A stretch of 64,000 bases of DNA from Micropterus salmoides. Lineage: Eukaryota > Chordata > Actinopteri > Centrarchiformes > Centrarchidae. Of the stretch, positions 1 to 33,500 are shown piece after piece (the stretch's first letter is position 1; each line of letters opens with the position of its first letter). The stretch covers positions 37,149,585-37,213,584 of the forward strand of contig NW_024041150.1 in assembly GCF_014851395.1 (NCBI RefSeq), written 5' to 3'. Position numbers and translations under genes: made by a program. The notes beneath the pieces are model-generated. The model worked only from the letters and a program-made list of their open reading frames with translations. It was not told where the DNA came from and made no database searches.

Positions 1-530
1 GAGCAAAGTTCAGAATGGTCTAATAAAAACTGCATTTAAAAGGATGCAAAAGACAACAAGCTAACAAGGATCTGACGTGTATCTGAACTCACTGACATTA
101 AGAAGAGGCACAAATCATTCAGTGATGAAATGTGGAAAAACAAACACAGCCGTTAAAAAGTAACTACAGTAAAAAAATAAAACAATGAATACCTTTATTG
201 AAAAAGGAAAACAATAGACGTTACTCACAGAGAAGCAGAGAGAGAGCAGCCACCTCCATCCTGACCTGCAACAGACTGAGAGAGAGAGAAAGAGAGAGAG
301 AGCAAAAGAGAAAGAGGTGGAAGCCCTGCAACCTGTGCAGAGAGAGAGTACTGGACTTACACTTACAAGTACAATTTGGAGGTATGTTATGTGAGGATTT
401 CCAGTTTATGCAAGCAGTCATCAGCTTCACCTTTACCAGGTGATGAACACATCAATTCATCACTATTAAAATCCAATAATATAATACGCCTAATTGAAGT
501 ACATTTTGATGTTAATACTTTTGTACATGT

Positions 531-571
<41 letters not shown>

Positions 572-790
572 TAGTTATTCATCATTTCCACTTTTCCCTC
601 CCCAATTATATCTCCTACTTTTATGTTAAAGTAATTAAATACTGGTGATTACTGGTCCTTTTCAGGGTTCCCAAACATACAGACACATGTAAATGCTCTA
701 AAGTTTCACAGAATATGCAACACTTTGTGTCCCAAACTAATAATTAATCTGAAGGTTTGCTTTGTTTGGTACAGTACGTTATTGGTGGTT
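1..790. other. Upstream intergenic DNA with short simple repeats
   Basis: No gene is supported here. It holds an AG-rich run (about 279-345) and an (ACAG)n tetranucleotide run (about 535-569). Open frames across these runs are low-complexity. Confidence 0.6.
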
Positions 791-794
791 TGTT

Positions 795-956
795 TTTTCG
801 CCTTTCTCGCGACACCTTGTGGTTCAACGTGAGCACGGCAGCCGAGAGGACAGGCAGCTCTCGCGATACTTGTTCCCTCCAGGATTTCCAGTCAAAACGA
901 ACCTGACAGCGGTCGGAAAAGTTGCTTTTGATCCCAGAAACCTGCTTTTTGTGCTG
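795..956 (+). promoter_or_regulatory. inpp4b: Candidate inpp4b promoter and noncoding first exon
   Basis: This is a locally GC-richer stretch upstream of the first coding exon. It carries two copies of the octamer TCTCGCGA (805-812 and 859-866), the core of the TCTCGCGAGA element found in CpG-island promoters and bound by BANP. A good donor (GTAAGA at 957) follows a stretch that could be a 5' untranslated exon, and the first coding exon lies about 0.5 kb downstream. Seen: the motifs and the donor. Inferred: that transcription starts here. No TATA box is obvious. Confidence 0.45.
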
Positions 957-1520
957 GTAAGATGCAGATATACTTTTATTCGGGTTCAAATGTTAGATTC
1001 TGTACACTTTATGTCATATAAAGCTGATCTATCAAGTTTAAGGGTACTCATTTGAAGGTTTTCCCTGTGTCAACAAACCAACGTTACCGGTTGGGAGGTT
1101 AACTTAACGTTGGAAGATAAAACCAGCTGTTAGGCTAATAAAAACTTTAACGTTAACTTTACGGTGTTTAATTACTTTTATTTAGGTTTAAATTAAGCTA
1201 GTTGTTTGATACTGTATCTTATTAACTTGTTTGACTTTATTTAATGTTCATATGTTTGTTTTGTAGCTTCGTATTTAAATTTGTCAGCCATTAGAAACCA
1301 TCACCAGCTTTTTATTTTGAAACGATTCAATATTTCAATAATTTTTGAATAAACACAGAATATATGAGATGATAGTGACCAAATATCGAAGTACGTGTCA
1401 TTTTCCACATGTCCATAATACTGTGATATATTTAAGTTATACTTTTCTGTGTATTTGTGTTGACAGTGATGAAGATCAGACCCTGATGATGAAGATGGAG
1501 AAGGGGAGAGCAGACAGTTG

Positions 1521-22274
<20,754 letters not shown>

Positions 22275-22452
22275 ACACATTGACATTTTTATTATTTCTG
22301 TACAAATGTTTTTAATCATTAAGATGGTTTGTTTTATCATGTAAAGTGCGTGTTGTGTTGTATATTTATGTAAATTGTATTTTTATGTTGATATTGACCC
22401 TCTGTGCTGTTCACTGTGGCTGCAGGTGTTTGATTTACAAACATATTTCTGC

Positions 22453-22458
22453 AATAAA
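22453..22458 (+). terminator. inpp4b: Polyadenylation signal for inpp4b alpha
   Basis: AATAAA lies 179 bases after the alpha stop codon, in AT-rich DNA with no competing feature. Confidence 0.6.
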
Positions 22459-22474
22459 TGAATACTTCATTTAT

Positions 22475-23930
22475 TTCTGTCGAATTAATTAAACAAATGG
22501 ATAAAGATGCTTAATGATGCAGGGCTGGATTAAACCTCTAGGGGGCCCCCACACAGACACACATCCCCCAATTTGTGCCACAGGGTTGTTGAGCATCAGT
22601 TAGCTTGTGATGATGTCTGATTAAACACACATCTGTTTAAAAATAGAGGTACAATATCTGCTGAAGTATTAAAACTACATTTTGACACGCGGTCGCTCTA
22701 GAAGACATCAAGGCTGGGTAGAAATGCAGGAGCCACATTAGGCACTATTTCAGATTTAATTGTGCACATTTGTAGTAAATCAGACGGGGGTCTGGGACCC
22801 CTTAAGCCGACTTAACACTAAAGGAGGAACTGAAATAAAGCAGTGACAGAATTGAATATTTATATAAGTTTATTTCGTCTTATCCAGAGTCAAAAAATAC
22901 TGTAGTATACTAATACTAATATACTAGTAGTGAGTAGTTATTAGTGAGTAGTTTTATTTGGCCACCAAAATCAGAACACATTTGAAACAACTTGCATTTT
23001 AAATGACTTGATTTGTTATTCATGTTAATCAATTAATCAACTAATTGTCCCAGCTCTAATGTTATATCATAACCGATTGTGGGATTCATTCAGTCCAGTA
23101 CATTTACCGGAGTTGAGGTACTTCATCTCTTCAGTATTTCCATTTTACTCTACTTTATACCTGTATTAAGTCAAATAGGTTATATAATATGTACTTTATA
23201 CTCCACTACATTTATTAAAGAACTTTTGTTAATAGTTACAGATTTAGATTATTAATACCAAATATAAAATCAACTAATAAATGATGATACAGTATTAAGC
23301 TTAAGCTACAGAGCAAGATATAAAGTCATTAAAACTAGCTCAACTTTTACCAGTTGCAACATTAAAGTGAGTTGTGGTACTTTATTATGATTTTAATACT
23401 TATGCAATTTTACTTATGTAAAGCGTTTGGATATAGGACATATCTTTGTAACAGTATTTTTACACAGCGGTACTGTTATTTTATAGTATGTTGTTAGTAA
23501 TATGCACAGTGAGGGTTTAGTAATGATGCGGTTTTTCCATTCATATTTGTGGGGAAAAAATATTTTTTTTAAAAAGTGCATTAAAATTAAAGTGAACTGT
23601 TTAATCCTGGACAATCAGATCCCGTGAATGTCCGGTGGATCGGTGTTTGGGTGTCCAGCAGCGGTTTGTCTGCCGAGCCGCTGGGTGGCGCTGCTCAGGA
23701 TCACTGCGCACACAGCTGCGTCAAGTCAGACATAAATCACACCGGAAACGAGACGTGTTATCCTACAAAATACGGGCGAGAACGGTCCATGACTTGTGAC
23801 ATTTTAGTTATTAAAACGTCTTAAATAACATATTTTAACAGTTACGTAATACAACTATTACTCTGTGAGTGGTTAAAGATGTAAAGATGTAACAATACAA
23901 GCTTTTTACTATGAGTTCTACGGCTTTTAT
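22475..23930. other. Intergenic region between inpp4b and rnf150
   Basis: No exon is supported. The DNA is AT-rich, with scattered TACTTTATACTCCACTACA-type dispersed repeat sequence (about 23100-23420). GC content rises after about 23930 towards the rnf150 promoter. Confidence 0.6.
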
Positions 23931-23934
23931 TTTA

Positions 23935-24386
23935 GATTAAACAACCGGAACTGGCGTTTCGCATTCGCGCCAGTTTAACCGTGGTCCGCTCAGGCCCAGT
24001 CAAAACAAAGCAGTGGAAGTGGCCTGTCGCGTTTAGCTTTAAACACTGAAAACAAACTGCGAAGCGTGGGGAAAAATCGCCGCCTGGTGTTTTCATTTGG
24101 CCGAGGTTTAATCGCCCCCGCGGTCAGTTTTGTCCACGGTGAAGCCTCCTCTTCCCCCCCAGAGGTGGGTGTTGTTTTGCTCTCGGTGGCGGTTGGAGAT
24201 GTAAACGGCTAACGGGCGTCAGTTGCTCGGGAGAGGCTGAGCAAAGGTAACGTTAGAAGAGGAGCGGGGGTCGAAGTTAAAGACGGAGGCGGATTAAATA
24301 ACCTCCTGGTCGGTAGCATGGTGGAGTAGGCGTCGAAGCTCTCGGGCTCCAGCGACGACGGTTCGCTCTCACCGGGGAGGTTCACC
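23935..24386 (+). promoter_or_regulatory. rnf150: CpG-rich promoter and 5' UTR of rnf150
   Basis: CpG dinucleotides and GC content rise sharply against the surrounding AT-rich DNA and continue into the first coding exon. This looks like a CpG-island promoter; the exact start site cannot be placed. Confidence 0.6.
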
Positions 24387-27300
24387 ATGGCCCCGGGCTC
24401 TCTGGTGGCGGCCTGCCGCAGCCTGGCCCTTTCTACGTGGCTGCTCTCCTTCTGCTTCGTCCACCTGCTGTGCCTGGACTTCACCGTGGCCGAGCGGGAG
24501 GAGTGGTACACCGCCTTCGTCAACATCACCTACGTGGACCCGGCCACCTCGGAGCTGCGCACCGAGAAGACGGAGTGCGGGCGGTACGGGGAGCACTCCC
24601 CGAAGCGGGACGCCAAGGGGTTCGTGGTTCAGCCTGTGGCCCCGCACGACCGCCAGGCCTGCGACCCCAACACCCGGTTCGCGATTCCCGCACAGCCCGG
24701 GGCCTGGGTGGCGCTGATCGCACAGGGAAACTGCACCTACAAGGACAAGATCCGCCACGCAGCAGCCCTGAACGCCTCGGCCGTGGTCATCTTCAACGTG
24801 GGGTCTGCTAATGCTAACGAGACCATCACGATGCCTCATTCAGGTAATACACTGGTGTAACTTATTTTCATAAATGCGCCGTTAAACATGTTTTTAAATC
24901 AAGAAGTAGAGGTTTTATTGTTTAATATAAACTGTTTCCTAACGTGTGCTGTTATAACTATTGTGTCTTCGGTGCAGGATTATAAAGATAACTTTTTTAA
25001 CTTGCTGAACTCCCTTAAGTCCAGCACACATTACACAGATCAATACCTCACTGTGTTTGTAAAAGTCCATATCACGTTATCAACAGAAAGCTGGTGTTTG
25101 ATCACAGTGGAATTAGTTATCAACTTTAGGTTCCTCCTGAAACTCTTAAGGATGCAGCCAAACTCACTCAACAGCTGATTTTCTTAGTATTTTAGAAGTG
25201 GAGCTGAAACGATTAAGAGATTGAGTCAAGTTTATTTGTGCAGCACATTTCATGCAACAAGTGTAGAGTCAATGTGCTTTACAAAAAGATAACAAAAGTA
25301 TACCACAACACTAATCCTGAATAGAAATTTGAGCTAGGAGAATATAATATGTACATAAAATATTAATAACAACAACAACAACAACAACAAGAAAGGAATC
25401 AAAAGCATAAAAACGTCAGAAATAAGCATCAACATAACAACAGGATAAGAAGTGAAAGCACATAAAATAGGAGGGTATTACAGTTAAAGGAAATAAGAAA
25501 ACTAGCTGACCAAGCACTTCAGGTGTGACCATAGTATCATGAGAGAAGATATGTTTTAGTCTGCTTTTAAAAGAGTATTGTAACAGACTAATCTATTAAT
25601 CAGGTTAATTGATTGAACAGGAAAGTTTTCTCTGCAGCTTTTCTGATAATTGATTAACAACTCATGTTTTTTAAAGATAAAATTCCAACTTATCCAACTG
25701 CTTTTCTCTGTTTTTTTTGTAAGTGTGAACTAATTATCTTTAGAATTTTGGCCTTTTAGTTGGACAAAACAAGACATTTGAAGATGACGCTCTGAAGGTT
25801 GATCAATTTCAACTGTAACTTTGGTAATAGTAAGATGCTTTTTGTTTAACCAGCTGCTGTGTCACTCTTGAGACTGCATTGACAAAAACAGTAATTTTCG
25901 CACTCTGGTCCACCACTGCCTCAATTGGTTAGTTTGCGTAATTGTGGTGTTTTTCAATCATTTAAAACAAACCACAACCACACAGGAACACAAACTAGTC
26001 AAGGGGAACTTTATTTGTCCCCAGTAAGAAACGGTAGGAACACACATGTACAACAATACATACACACGTACAACAATACACACACACAATACCAAAACAC
26101 TGAATACATGTATATATTCTGTACCGCTGAAATCACCTTTTACTATGGGAGTTTAGCAGTGAAATGGCTGCAGGAGTGTTTGTATCTATTGGGTTTGACT
26201 TGTGGGATCTTTGAAGCGTGGGAACCAGAAGTCAGCTCGTTTTTGTCAAGGGAGTCTGGTGGTTTTGACGACAACAATACAGCGGGGGGGGCGGTTGTGA
26301 TAGCATCAGAGTTATTTCTGTATTAAATGCCTCATTGATCTCTATCAGTGATGCACATTCTGCCTGTTTCATACACAATAATAAAAAGAGGCCGACTATA
26401 GCCACATCAGCTGATTTATAGAAAACACGCGCTTCTAATTCAGTCAGCGTGACGTCTGTCAGCAGTTGTGTTGCAGTGCTGTAGTAGCAGAGAGAGGGTC
26501 TTCCAGTCCAGACTTGTTTTTCTACCCTCTGTCAGTGCTGCTGGCTTAAATAACAGACTCACAGCTGTTTCTCTGTCGGCTAGAGGCTCCTTCAGGGGTC
26601 GCTAATAAAACGGGAGACACTGACTTTAAATCATTTTTCTCGTGGCGTTTGCTCATTTTGCAGTAGATCTGGCAGTTTCCCCCCTAACCCTGCTGAACTT
26701 TACTGCGAGTCTTTCTTGGAAACGTTAAATTATCTCCCTAAAAACAGAAAGATGGCGTGTTATTCAGATACTTTAGTTTACCGTGTTTTTACCCGCTGGG
26801 ATCCAGATTAGGATTCTTTTTAATAATTCTGTGTCTTATTAAATTGTGATCCATGTCTGCAACTAGTGATTATTTTCTTGACTAGGCCTAATCGTCAGAA
26901 AATAGTGAAAAAGGTTGATTCCTCTTCAGATTCCTTGTTTTTAATCCGATAATCAGTGTAAAACCCAAAAATGCACCGTTTATTATCATATAAGACAAAG
27001 AAAAGCAGCAAAGCTTCACGTTTGAGTTACTGGAACCAACAAATGTTTTGAGTGGGTTTTTTTATTGATAAAAGCCTAAAACGATCGGAGCACTAACCCT
27101 ATAAAAGTTTCCAGTGCCAAAGGTCTTCACTTTACTGGACTACCAGATAAAAGCAGCACATCCTCTCAGTCGAGAAGCTAAAAATATCAAACATTTGGCA
27201 TTTTTGCATGAAAAACAACAGTAAAAAGTATTTAATCATTTTTTAAAATAGGTTTTTGGTATTTGTTATTTAAATATTTTTTGTACTGTGTAAATAACAC

Positions 27301-27519
27301 TTATTCACTTGTACTGTTCTTTGTCTCTAGTAGTACTTTTTTCTTTTACTGAATCTCCTGCAACTGCGGAGTAGACCAGCTACTTCCTGTTTACACTGGC
27401 ACGCACATGCCTACTGTTCATGAACGGCCACTGGATGGTTGATTTCAGCTGTTTTAATATAAACAGAGATCAATTCTGATACGCAGCTAAAACTCTGGTG
27501 TGGACGGAGAAGCTTGAAA

Positions 27520-27550
<31 letters not shown>

Positions 27551-30500
27551 GACATTGATCCCAGGGGTGTATTTTTAGTCAGACACTGATCGATTTTGTG
27601 GTTGTGTTTCGGGGGTTGATGTGAGTTCAGTGCTGGCCAAACTGCACACACAGCAAGTTCATGAACTTCTGAGCACACACGCAAAGGTTACGACTCAGTT
27701 TCCACAGAACCGTTACGAGACGTGATGATACATGATATTGGCTTCGCAATAATTAGATTAAAAGATAATAGAACAGTTTCTTCTTTTATTTCGAAAATCT
27801 TCATTTGCGAAATAAAAGAGGGGGTAGATTTCTGAGCATTAAACACTTAATTTCCTGCGTTCTGCATCAATTTATGGTGGAAATGTTTTAATTTATGTAA
27901 AGGAAAACACAACAACCAGGCAGCAGGTGACAATTCAAAATATAAAACTCGAACAGAATATAATTCAGTGAGGTTCTCAGGTATTCTGTGTTGCTTTCAG
28001 ATGTAATGTCATCCCTGCTGAGGCAACACACAAGCAGGCATGATTTGGTCTTCTCTCCTCTTTCACAGGGAGAGAACACAAAGCTGAAGTTACTTTTTTC
28101 TGGACAATGCACATTTCTTCCCCCTTTATATTTTAATTGCATGTTTTGTTATTGTGCAAATGAACCTTCCTCAAATCATTTCATTTGTTACTTAACATTT
28201 CTTGTTGCAAGCTGTTTTTCAGAACATTTTTAACAAATGATGCTTTCAAAAAGTGGTGGGGACGGGTCCCCGGTGTCCCCAGTGTAAATGACATCTGTGT
28301 GTTTAATATGTCGCCAAGAGCTTTTTAGGTTGTGAAGGAAAATTAAGCTTGTTAGGGGCGACAGACAGAGACTAAAATGAGTGCCTGCATGAAGATCCAC
28401 TATAAGATAGAAAATTATTATTTTTTAAACTTGAACAGAACAACAATATAGAACTGCTGGAAATGCAGTATAATAGGTCTCCTTTAAGTAAAGGGTCTAA
28501 ATACTTCTTCCACCGCTGCAGAATACCAGTCAGACAGTTCACATGTGAATGAATGAGGATCCTGATTCAGCTCCAGCAGCCGATCTGTCCCTGCCACTTT
28601 CTGTCAGTTACTGTGAAGGTTTTTCTACAAACTCTCCCATCAGATTTTACTTCCTTCAGCGTTTTCTCATAGTTCGTCACCAGCTTGTCAGCTTAAGCAT
28701 CTCTGTGCTTGCGTGACTAATTTCTTTTAAACTTGTGTCGACATGGTGGAGCATTCACGGCTGCTCTGGGATCCATCTGTAACCGTTTGAGGAATTTGCT
28801 GCACATCTTCAAGTATTCAGAATCAGAATCAGTTTTATTGCCAGGTATCTGTACCCATACGAGGAATTTGACTCAGGATTGTACATTGCTCACGATGTGC
28901 TTACTTATACAATAATACCATAACACAATAATAAAATAAAATCAGATACAAACTACAGAATAGACAACACTGATATACACACTATGAACAAAACAATATA
29001 GACCTATATATTCAGTGCTGATACTGATATGGAAATTAAACTGTTGTAACTGCAGTTGTGTCTCACTGTGGAACTGAGCCGAGTGTTTGTGTCGACCTTT
29101 CGTGGGTTATTTGAGGGTGTGTTAGTCAGGCCTCAGTCACAAGGACAACTAAAATTGAATCAAAGCAGCCTGGAAGTAGCGCGCACACATTTTTCCTCCT
29201 CACACCTGCAGGGCTGAAGGAGTTGTGTTCATACTTGTCTTCTTCACAAATACAGATACTGTGTGTTGTGCAGCCTCAGAACCAAGCAGCTGTTGAACGC
29301 TGCTGAAGTGTCCTTGAGCAGTCACTCCCAGCTGCACACTTTGACCTCTGGTTACCTCTATGGAGGAGCACGGGATGTTTGAGACTCAGAAACCTCTGCT
29401 TCTGCTTTCGTCTTCCTGCTCTACACTCTAAATTTGTCACTTTCAGCAGCTCATTCTCAGAGACAAACCTGAGAGATATATATATATATTTTTATTTTTT
29501 TTAACAAAACGGTCTGAACCATTCACACCTGACTACTCTTCACTGGATAACAACTGGTCATTACTTTGTCTGCTGAACAGGTCGTCCAGGTTTCAGTTCA
29601 TCCAAACATGTTTACACAAGAGATTCAACGGATCAACAACTAGGGCTGCAGCTGACGATTATTTTAGTGATGCAGTATTCTACGGATTATTTCATCGAGC
29701 AATTGCATAAGAAATACTTTTGCTTGGCGCCCCCTGGTACCGGGATCAGCTGTGTAACACACATCACTGTAACGTTACAACCCAACCTCACAGACTAACC
29801 AGTCGGAGAATATATTATACATTTACAGCTAAGAATTGTGCCTTACCTTTATTATCCTTCAGCTCAACTAGCAGTCATGATATACGTTAACGCTTCGTCC
29901 CAATTGGTCACGTAGACAAAAAAACGTGAAATCAGTGTTACTGAAGTTACCCTTTAAGATTGTGCTACAAGATTTGATAATTTCTATTTTTTGTTATCCA
30001 TAAAGCAGGGTTGCTTTTGGGATGACAATGTTAGTCGGTCCACATTGAAATATCACAACCACTATTGGATGGATTGTCGTGAAATTTTCATGTTCCCCAG
30101 AGGACGAACCCTACCGACTTTGGTGATGCGTTGAGTTCTCATCTAGCGCCACCATGGGGTTCACATTTGTGGTTTGGCATCAAATATCTCGACAAATATT
30201 AGATGGATTGTCTAAATTTGGTTCAGACAATCATGTCACCCTCAGGATGATTTGTAATAACTTTGGTGATCCTGAGACTTTTGATCTAGCGCCGCCATCT
30301 GATCAAAGGTTCAGGTCGTCAGTAAAGTTTTATGACCGACTAATGACAGTCCTTTCAGCCTCAGCTGTACTTGGTGTTTAGTGCTAATTAGCAAATGTTA
30401 GCCTGCGAACATGCTAAACTAAGATGGTGAACGGCTGTGAAGATTCAGTCAGCCAGGTCATAGTTATCCAAAGATGGCATATGATGCTAAACAATATCGA

Positions 30501-33500
30501 ATATCATACCTACAAGCATTTAGCTCAGAGCTAACTGAGCTGCTAGCGTGGCTGGAGACTCGCATTTTAATTATATTTCACCACATAAAAAAACAAGCCA
30601 TTTACTAGCAACACTTAAGTTTTAAATAAGCAAAAATAACAAAACCAACATAATGGAAAACCATTAAAAGATGTTAATAGGAACACGTTTTCCAGCTCAT
30701 CAACAAGATTTGTCGCAGTAAATTAAGCTCCTCAAAATAACTATAAAACTGAAATATTAGTGGTATACATCAAGAACAATGAAAAGACAGAGAGTTAAGT
30801 CATGAAAACGTCAGCCACTGCCCTGAAATCGTGTTCAAGTGTCTCTGATGATAAGACGAAGAGGTTATTATCCTGCAGTCACTTATATAACCTTCATATC
30901 ATACACTCAGATGAAGCCAGCCTGTACGACACGTCCTCCACCATGTCGGGGTATAGTGTTTATTTTTAGAGCGGCTGTCTCTGGTGGGCGGTGAGGAGCT
31001 GGTCGTCATAGTGATTGGGGGGGGGGTCATTGGTTTAATGAACTGGCGACAGAGTACAATCTGTTAGAGCTTATTTCTAAAAGGTGAAAGAGTCTGTTTG
31101 TTTAGTGTGTTTGCAAGAGAAATCTGAGGGGTGTCAAAATGATTGAAGATTTATTAAAGACAGGAAACATTTCTGCTTTTCAAATTGTGTATATTTTGTC
31201 AGACCTTCCCATGATATTGGCTTCTTTTCCTAGTTTTACATCTTATGATCTATAATCTGAGTAGTTTCTTTGCCTCACACTGATGGGAGGAAAATACATT
31301 TGCCAGTGATTCTCTTACTGTATATTACTACTGCAGCGATGAAATACATCCAGCTCACAATCATTTTAAGTACTTGAGTAAAAATACTGATTCTCCAGTT
31401 CAGGGAAATTTCGACACACAGTGATTAAGTTAATCAATGTCACAGCAATCCTTTTGAATTTAAATTCCAGTATTTTTCTGATTCGGCATCTGACAAATAG
31501 CGTCTGTTGTTGTTATCATCACTGTAATAATATCACAACACAGCAGTAAAGTGGGAATTAAGATGATAAAACACGCTGGGGGGGTAAGCCCCGTAGCATC
31601 CATTTTGAACACTAAAGACAGGTGGAGGATATTTAAGACAAAAGTCATAAGGAGGTGGTTTGGGTGGACGGAGCGCCAGAAGCTTGACCTCCACCAGTGT
31701 TTGTTGTTTCCCCAGTGAAAGATGCACGTAACATACTTTTTTTTTTAACCCAAACCATGATGTTTTCTGTAACCAGGTACTTTTGTTACCTAAACCTAAT
31801 CAAATTGCGAAGTTTCTCATTAACAACGTGGTGTTTCACAACTGCAACGTTTTGCAATGTCAACAAGTACCTTTATTTTAAAAGTCTAACCGGACATTGC
31901 ATATTTATTGTTGCTAACTTGACCATGGAGCGCTAAAGGATGTGTGAATAAAATGTTGGAGTTTTTGATATTTATTTTGGAGAAATTGTTAAATTGATTG
32001 AGTAATAAAACAAATCTTTGGAATAATCGATAAATTAGTAGGTTAGATTAACTGACAAAGAAATAATGTTCGATTAATCGACCGGTGCAGCCCTAACAGT
32101 AACTGTTCCCCCAAGTTGGTCTAAGGGAGTAACGCAGGAGGAGTCAATGTGTTCAGTACTGAGGCCAGTTTATACTTCTAACCTGTAAGTTCTGCCGTAG
32201 CCTTACGCACGCCCCACCAAAAATATAAAAACACATAGTGGCGACGCAGACCGCAAGAGCTTTGATTGGTCGGCTTGGTAGCACTATCCTTCTTCTTCTG
32301 CCTCAAGGGTCGTACAAACCATCTCCTCCGACGCCTTCTCTCGTTTTGTGTTAATTCACTTAAATAACTGCTGTTGAACATCAATGAGCTCCAACTCCAA
32401 CATGATCCGCTCAGTTGCCATTGTTAGTTACAGCAGTCACACTAATGTACAGCGTGCGTCCCCTCCTCAGATACAGGTGAGGTGGTCGCCATCATGATCC
32501 CGGAGCCAAAAGGCCGCGAGGTGGCGTCACTGCTGGAGCGTAATGTGACGGTCACCATGACGATCACCATCGGGACGAGGAACCTGCAGAAGTACGTCAG
32601 CAGGACGTCGGTGGTGTTCGTGTCCATCTCCTTCATCGTGCTGATGATCATCTCCCTCGCCTGGCTCGTCTTCTACTACATCCAGAGGTTCAGATACGCC
32701 AACGCACGGGACAGGAACCAGGTACACGCGCACACACCAATAATTCTTATTTTAAATCTACCTGCTCTGCTCCAGCCTCGGACTTCTCATATCCCCACAC
32801 TCCCTCAACTACACCTCGAGTCTCTTACTGCAAACTTGCTTTCCCCGCCTCTCCGTGTCTGCTGACTTTCTCTGTCAGCAGTATGTTTTATGAAGTCGCC
32901 GAAAAGACACATAACTCTTCTTCTTTCCGGATTTTTACACCCTGCGATCCGTTTTCACTGCAGCAGGTGCATGCGTGGTACTGAATGACAACTGCACCGG
33001 GTGTTCACTGTTGCTTTACCTGGTCCCTGCTTGTAAAATATCCACCATGTTTGCATCTTGTGATGTACCTGGACGGCTCGCTCAAATGAAGTCTATCTGT
33101 GGGAAACACTGTCTTTATGAGACGAAGCTCACATAAAGGTAATGTGGAGGTGTCCCAGTACTTTCTATATAGTGTATTAGGCAAGATACTGAACCACAAA
33201 TTGCTCCCAGTGGCATCGCCATCGGTGCGGGAATGTGAACGATGTGTTAATTTCTGTTTCTGATGAGCAGTTGTTACCGTAGCTGCTGCTCATCTGTGTG
33301 TGAATGAGATGTAGTGTAAAGCGCTTGAGTGGTCGAGTAGAAAGGTGCAGAAAGTACAGACCATTTACAATTTAGCCTTGACCTTATTTTGGAATCTTTG
33401 CTTAATTATTTTAAATGTATTTGTGACAGAAGACACTGTTTTCTCACTTTTATTGGTGTCTGTCTCAGCAGATTGAGGCTAGTCAGACAGACAGATTGTC

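Larger units (their letters stand above)
24844..32470. other. rnf150: rnf150 intron 1
   Basis: This 7.6 kb intron has no supported exon. It contains a dispersed repeat starting TCAAGTTTATTTGTGCAGCA (about 25220-25600), a fold-back element copy (about 25895-26300), a (GT)n run (27522-27550), a repeat starting AGAATCAGAATCAGTTTTAT (28811 on), a pair of hAT-like ends (29641 and 32095), and two short dispersed families (31690-31935 and 32165-32420). Confidence 0.7.

Noticed and set aside
24209..24839. Overlapping antisense open frames over rnf150 exon 1
   Set aside because: GC-rich coding sequence lacks stops on the other strand; only the sense frame matches a known protein.
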